Origin: Dehalococcoidia bacterium
GTDB taxonomy: Bacteria; Chloroflexota; Dehalococcoidia; SZUA-161
Assembly (NCBI GenBank): GCA_014859215.1
Contig: JACUUS010000089.1
Coordinates: 1-9,328, forward strand
Direction of reading: 5' to 3'
Length of the DNA: 9,328 nt
The notes beneath the pieces were generated by a model, which had not been told where the DNA came from, searched no databases, and saw only the letters and a program-made list of their open reading frames with translations. Within the stretch, counting starts at the first letter, position 1; every line of letters begins with the position of its first letter. A program made the translations under genes and the position numbers. This document shows positions 6,281 through 9,328 of this stretch, one piece after another.

Positions 6281-7670
6281 ACCTGCCAAGGCTGCGGGCA
6301 GCCCGGCTAACGGTTGGATAAGTGGGGATGCCTCCCTGCGCGGCGATCTGCTGTGACTGGAGCACCATGTCAGTCACCTCCAGCGTCCCGCACGTCGATA
6401 GAACCATCGCTACAGGCTTGCCGAACTCATGCGCAGCTTCCACGACTACTTTCGTGTGGTCCTGGAGCAGGTTGGAAATATCCGGGTACAGGAAGTCCGC
6501 GTACAGGTAAACAAGAAGAAGGTCTATTTCTTCGCAGGCAGCCACGAGTTCGACGGTCGTTCTGAATTCCTTGATCTTGTAGGCTACTTTCGCGGTGCTG
6601 TCGACCGGGTTCTTCACGTTCGTGCCGACCCCCGGCGTGAACTCGCCAAGCTTGCGGCATAGCTCGGGTGGAAACGGCGGCACCACCATACCCGCCCTCT
6701 GGCATTCATCCGTGGCAAGAACGCCCCGGCCGCCTCCAAAGGTGATGATGCCGACCCGCCGGCCTTGAGGCGGGCGGAGGTGTGAGAATGCCAGGCACAG
6801 GTCCGCCATTTCTTCGATATCGTTCACTGCGAGCACGCCGGCCTGCCGGAAAAGTATGTCCCACACGCGAGCGCTGCCCGCCAGCGAGCCGGTATGAGAG
6901 CTCGCCGCTCTCGCTCCGGCGGAGGATTTCCCTCCCTTGAGGGCGATGACAGGCTTCGCCGCTGCCGTTTCGCTCAAAGCCTGCGCGAATTCGGGCCCGT
7001 TTTTCACGCCCTCGATGTACGTGGCAATGATTCTGGTTTCCGGGTCTCCGGCCAGGTAGCGCAGGAAGTCCGACTCGTTCAGGTCCGCGCCGTTCCCGTA
7101 GCTTATGATCTTGGTGAAACCCAGACCCCGCAGGGCGCCGATAGCGACAAGCTCATGAGCATGACCTCCGCTCTGCGCCAGGAAGGCAAGCGGGCCTTTC
7201 CTCGCTACGTGGGAGGTGAAAAAAGCAAGGCCGCTCTCCGGGCATATGAGGCCCATGCAGTTCGGTCCCAGCAGGCGCACTCCTCCCCGGCGGGCGACTT
7301 CGAGAAGCTCCCGCTCGATAACCTGTCCTTCCTCTGCATCAATCTCGCTGAAGCCTGAGGTGAACAGCGTAACCACCTTTGCGTTTTTCTCGATGGCGTC
7401 CCTGACCAGCTGCGGCGTGGCCGGAGCCGGAATACAGGAGATTACGTGTTCCACGGTTCCCGGCACCTCCCGTATGCTGCGATAAGACTTCAGGCCAAGG
7501 ACATCCTCGCCGGATGAATTAAGCGGGTATATCTTGCCTTTGAAGCCGGACTTGATCAAAGATTGAACATACCTCTTTCCGGGAGCGAACAGGGTCGAGT
7601 TTGTCGCCCCTGCAATTGCTACCGATTGCGGGTAAAAAAGAAAGTCGAGGTCAAGAGCTGAAGTCGCCAT
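6249..7670 (-). CDS. Acyl-CoA synthetase (NDP-forming) alpha-type subunit
   Basis: This 473-residue protein has the CoA-binding domain followed by the succinyl-CoA-synthetase-like ligase domains of the ADP-forming acetyl/acyl-CoA synthetase alpha subunit. Seen are FLFYPQSVAIAGAT (10-23), the linker IYPLNSSGEDVLGLKSY (47-63), LFTSGFSE (102-109), VRLLGPNCMG (131-140), FLAQSGG (163-169) and the active-site His259 in SSHTGSLAG, which in the family carries the phosphate between active sites. A Gly-rich FGGGRG follows, then NPVD. The ATP-grasp beta part needed for nucleotide use is not fused and not in the window, so a partner must be elsewhere or the role differs. The ATG at 7670 has AAGGA eight bases upstream and its own promoter. 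It is a diverged paralogue of the split plus-strand gene, which it meets tail to tail. The acid it activates is unknown. Confidence 0.9.
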   Translation of the reverse strand: MATSALDLDFLFYPQSVAIAGATNSTLFAPGKRYVQSLIKSGFKGKIYPLNSSGEDVLGLKSYRSIREVPGTVEHVISCIPAPATPQLVRDAIEKNAKVVTLFTSGFSEIDAEEGQVIERELLEVARRGGVRLLGPNCMGLICPESGLAFFTSHVARKGPLAFLAQSGGHAHELVAIGALRGLGFTKIISYGNGADLNESDFLRYLAGDPETRIIATYIEGVKNGPEFAQALSETAAAKPVIALKGGKSSAGARAASSHTGSLAGSARVWDILFRQAGVLAVNDIEEMADLCLAFSHLRPPQGRRVGIITFGGGRGVLATDECQRAGMVVPPFPPELCRKLGEFTPGVGTNVKNPVDSTAKVAYKIKEFRTTVELVAACEEIDLLLVYLYADFLYPDISNLLQDHTKVVVEAAHEFGKPVAMVLSTCGTLEVTDMVLQSQQIAAQGGIPTYPTVSRAARSLGRFIQHHEGREP

Positions 7671-7710
7671 GTACGGAATCCTTCTCTCTCACATTTGGTC
7701 GGCCCCGCAT

Positions 7711-7739
7711 ATTCTAGCGGAAATCGCTCCCGGACTCAA
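7711..7739 (-). promoter_or_regulatory. Promoter of the intact acyl-CoA synthetase gene
   Basis: On the minus strand TTGAGT (7739-7734) and TAGAAT (7716-7711) are 17 bases apart, 4/6 and 5/6 of the sigma70 consensus. Transcription would start near 7704, leaving a leader of about 33 bases before ATG 7670 that contains the AAGGA ribosome binding site. Confidence 0.5.
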
Positions 7740-7784
7740 AGCGGCCCGGGGGTGTGCGGGCAAAAGGCGGCAGGCGGGACTTGA

Positions 7785-7814
7785 TTGACAGCCCTTCACG
7801 GCACCGGCAATAAT
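7785..7814 (+). promoter_or_regulatory. Promoter of the PaaG-like crotonase gene
   Basis: A perfect TTGACA (7785-7790) is followed after 18 bases by AATAAT (7809-7814, 5/6 of TATAAT). The start would lie near 7821, about 15 bases before ATG 7836. The promoter occupies the place of an in-frame TTG at 7785, which argues against that codon as the gene start. Confidence 0.55.
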
Positions 7815-7815
7815 G

Positions 7816-7825
7816 CTGTGCACAG
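7816..7825. repeat. Perfect palindrome CTGTGCACAG at the predicted start site
   Basis: CTGTGCACAG begins two bases after the -10 box and covers the expected transcription start of the PaaG-like gene. A dimeric repressor bound here would block initiation. The MarR-type protein encoded nearby is a candidate, but no second copy of this exact site was seen in the window. Confidence 0.35.
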
Positions 7826-7835
7826 GGGGTGGAAC

Positions 7836-8633
7836 ATGCGCTACGATACCATTATTCTTCAGAAGGAGAACGGGGTGGCCGTGATGACGCTGAATCGGCC
7901 GGAAAGCCTCAATGCCGTAAGTCCCGCGATGTGGTTCGAGCTGAGCGCGGTCTTTGAAGAGGTCAGGAATGACGACTCTTTGAGGGTCCTTGTTCTAACA
8001 GGGGCGGGTCGCGGCTTCTGCGCCGGCGCCGATGTGGCTGAAACGCTTACCCTGGCAGTGAGCGGTAATGCTCCGCCGCGGACAAAGGAGCAGCTAAAGG
8101 AACCGGTGGGGGCCGCCGGCCTCAAGCTGGCACAGCTCGGCAAGCCGACTGTAGCAGCGGTAAACGGGGTGGCGGCCGGTATGGGGTTCTCGCTTGCGGC
8201 GGCATGTGACATACGTATAGCGTCCGAGAATGCCCGGTTCGTGAACGCGTTCGTAAGAAACGGGCTCATACCCGATAATGGGCTCACCTATTTCCTGCCG
8301 CGCCTGGTCGGCTGGTCGAGAGCACTTGAAATCATGTATACGGGGAGCCGGATTACGGCTGACGAAGCAGAGAAAATAGGGCTGGTGAACCGGGTGGTGC
8401 CGCAGGATGAGCTGATGGGCAGTGCGCTTGAGGTGGCCGGGCGGATAGCCGAGGCCGCGCCGATCGCAGTCGAGATGACGAGGCGTACAGCGCTGATGGC
8501 CCTCAGTTGCTCACTGGAAGAGCTGATCGCTTTCGAGACCTACGCCCAGAAAGTCTGCCTCGAATCGGAGGACTTCAAGGAGGGCGTAGCGGCCTTCCTT
8601 GAGAAGAGACCGGCCGTCTTCAAAGGGCTTTAG
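7836..8633 (+). CDS. PaaG-like enoyl-CoA isomerase/hydratase (crotonase family)
   Basis: This 265-residue crotonase has LNRPESLNAV (19-28), the oxyanion-hole loop GRGFCAGADV (58-67), a second loop AAGMGFS (113-119) and C-terminal VFKGL. The Glu144 and Glu164 positions of rat hydratase are Ser119 and Phe139. An Asp is kept in GLIPDNG (Asp147), the residue acting as catalytic base in PaaG-type ring 1,2-epoxyphenylacetyl-CoA/enoyl-CoA isomerases and as nucleophile in 4-chlorobenzoyl-CoA dehalogenase. Similarity to E. coli PaaG is evident in the loops and in FLPRLVG. A double-bond shift is therefore more likely than hydration, though PaaG itself is not claimed. ATG 7836 has AGGGGG six bases upstream; an in-frame TTG at 7785 lies in the promoter. 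The gene is apparently monocistronic. Its last 14 bases overlap the convergent regulator gene. Confidence 0.9.
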   Translation: MRYDTIILQKENGVAVMTLNRPESLNAVSPAMWFELSAVFEEVRNDDSLRVLVLTGAGRGFCAGADVAETLTLAVSGNAPPRTKEQLKEPVGAAGLKLAQLGKPTVAAVNGVAAGMGFSLAAACDIRIASENARFVNAFVRNGLIPDNGLTYFLPRLVGWSRALEIMYTGSRITADEAEKIGLVNRVVPQDELMGSALEVAGRIAEAAPIAVEMTRRTALMALSCSLEELIAFETYAQKVCLESEDFKEGVAAFLEKRPAVFKGL

Positions 8634-9159
8634 GGCCCCGCCCGGTGTGCCCGGATGGAATTATCGAGATAGTCTTTGGCAGGTTGTCGGGGAGCGGCAC
8701 GATTTCCTGGTATCGCTCGGCGAGGGCAGAGTCCCGTATCTTGAGCAGGATGTTGCATATCTGTTTCTGCTCGGGCTCGGGTATGTCTGCGGGCAAGGTC
8801 AAGATCAGGTTCTTCAATATATCAACACATGGTTCGCATATTTGCTCGCCCTTGGGCGTGAGCTCAATCCTTGTATAGGGGCGCCCTTTTCGTTTGGGCA
8901 GCCTCTTGACAAGGCCTTCATGCTCCATCCTGTTGAGGAGGCCGGCCGTAGTTTGATTCTCACGGAATACAAGCCGGGAGAGTTCAGCCGGGGTCAGGGC
9001 TCCCGGATAGTCCCTGGCAGCCCAGAGCACCGCCACTTTCTCGGGAGTAATGCCTGTCTTGAGGAGTCTATTCAACGCCAGTCTGTTCATGAGCGCCCAG
9101 ACCTGCCTGATCAAGGCCCAGGTCTCCAGCGCACTTTCGGTGAACCGGTAGTCGTACAT
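8620..9159 (-). CDS. MarR-family transcriptional regulator
   Basis: This 179-residue protein has the MarR winged helix-turn-helix layout. An N-terminal dimerisation helix (about 8-33) is followed by helices around 38-52, then LTPAELSRLVFRENQTTAG (55-73) with the recognition helix, LLNRMEHEGLVKRLPKRKGR (74-93) leading into the wing, and RIELTPKGEQI (97-107). C-terminal dimerisation helices (about 109-150) follow. The usual Asp at the wing start is missing (PKRKGR). A Pro/Ser-rich tail of about 25 residues extends past the typical end. MarR proteins usually repress adjacent genes and are released by a ligand, often an aromatic acid or an acyl-CoA. Here it may sense an intermediate and control the crotonase, the acyl-CoA synthetases or the operon, which is inference from position. 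ATG 9159 has GGGAAG six bases upstream. Its 3' end overlaps the convergent crotonase gene by 14 bases. Confidence 0.9.
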   Translation of the reverse strand: MYDYRFTESALETWALIRQVWALMNRLALNRLLKTGITPEKVAVLWAARDYPGALTPAELSRLVFRENQTTAGLLNRMEHEGLVKRLPKRKGRPYTRIELTPKGEQICEPCVDILKNLILTLPADIPEPEQKQICNILLKIRDSALAERYQEIVPLPDNLPKTISIIPSGHTGRGPKAL

Positions 9160-9231
9160 CCGCAGCTTCCCTTCCGCCAGTACCCCGCACCGATGCCACA
9201 GGGTCTTGTCGCAAACGAAAATCGAAGAGGA

Positions 9232-9260
9232 ATAGTAGCATAGTACTTTGGTTTTGTCAA
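9232..9260 (-). promoter_or_regulatory. Promoter of the MarR-family gene
   Basis: On the minus strand a perfect TTGACA (9260-9255) precedes TACTAT (9237-9232, 4/6 of TATAAT) by 17 bases. The start would be near 9225, about 65 bases before the ATG. On the plus strand ATAGTA occurs at 9232-9237 and again at 9240-9245, so the -10 box and spacer carry a direct repeat that could be part of an autoregulatory site. Apart from this promoter, 9160-9328 shows nothing I can name. Confidence 0.6.
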
Positions 9261-9328
9261 CATAACTTTGCTTAGAGCCTTCCGCGAAACGTCCTTCCGC
9301 ATAGGGAAAACGGGTAATGAAAAGGGGC

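Noticed and set aside
7785..7787. TTG as start of the PaaG-like gene
   Set aside because: It coincides with a perfect -35 box, has no ribosome binding site, and ATG 7836 has AGGGGG at correct spacing and gives a normal N-terminus.
8600..8660. Possible terminator (GGGCCCC-rich stretch) between the convergent crotonase and MarR genes
   Set aside because: The stretch is coding on at least one strand, has no T-tract on either strand and no convincing stem-loop.
9278..9300. Direct repeat CCTTCCGC near the right edge
   Set aside because: Only eight bases, two copies, no associated signal. Expected by chance in this composition.
9111..9302. A 63-codon minus-strand frame upstream of the MarR gene
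   Set aside because: It overlaps the MarR start in another frame and covers the promoter, with no family resemblance.

Overview
The window is GC-rich (roughly 60% by eye), densely coding bacterial DNA devoted to acyl-CoA metabolism. It holds one acyl-CoA dehydrogenase, three crotonase-fold enzymes, two short-chain dehydrogenases (one cut by the window edge), two alpha-type subunits of NDP-forming acyl-CoA synthetase and one MarR-type regulator. I see no RNA gene, mobile element or CRISPR array. Paralogous beta-oxidation genes together with ADP-forming-type acyl-CoA synthetases suggest an acid-degrading bacterium, plausibly anaerobic (Desulfobacterota, Chloroflexota or a clostridial syntroph). 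That placement is inference and no marker gene fixes it.

Layout. From 4456 down to position 1, five genes run on the minus strand as a likely operon: acyl-CoA dehydrogenase, SDR, enoyl-CoA hydratase, an atypical crotonase and a second SDR that leaves the window. A strong sigma70-type promoter (TTGACT-17-TATAAT, 4745-4773) lies about 280 bases upstream and implies a long leader. Divergent from it, at 4854-6280 on the plus strand, is an acyl-CoA synthetase alpha gene broken into two reading frames near 5220. It meets a second, intact alpha gene (7670-6249, minus) tail to tail with a 32-base overlap. From the region 7671-7835 two good promoters fire outward, one into the intact alpha gene and one into a PaaG-like crotonase (7836-8633, plus). 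That gene overlaps by 14 bases the 3' end of a convergent MarR-type regulator (9159-8620, minus), which has its own near-consensus promoter.

How the genes may work together. An acid would be activated to its CoA thioester by the synthetase subunits; the ATP-grasp beta part is not in the window. It would then be dehydrogenated by the acyl-CoA dehydrogenase, hydrated by the enoyl-CoA hydratase with both catalytic glutamates, and oxidised by one or both SDRs. The two other crotonases have different active sites: one PaaG-like with a single Asp, one with Lys and Gly where the two Glu should be. They suggest an extra isomerisation or C-C bond step, as expected for a cyclic, branched or aromatic-derived acid rather than a plain fatty acid. 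No thiolase is present. The substrate cannot be read from the sequence.

Most unusual points: an SDR gene whose only sensible start codon is ATC; the crotonase lacking all standard acid/base residues; the acyl-CoA synthetase split at a GTGA stop/start overlap; an acyl-CoA dehydrogenase with isovaleryl-type placement of its catalytic Glu plus a long C-terminal extension; and the long palindrome-bearing operon leader.
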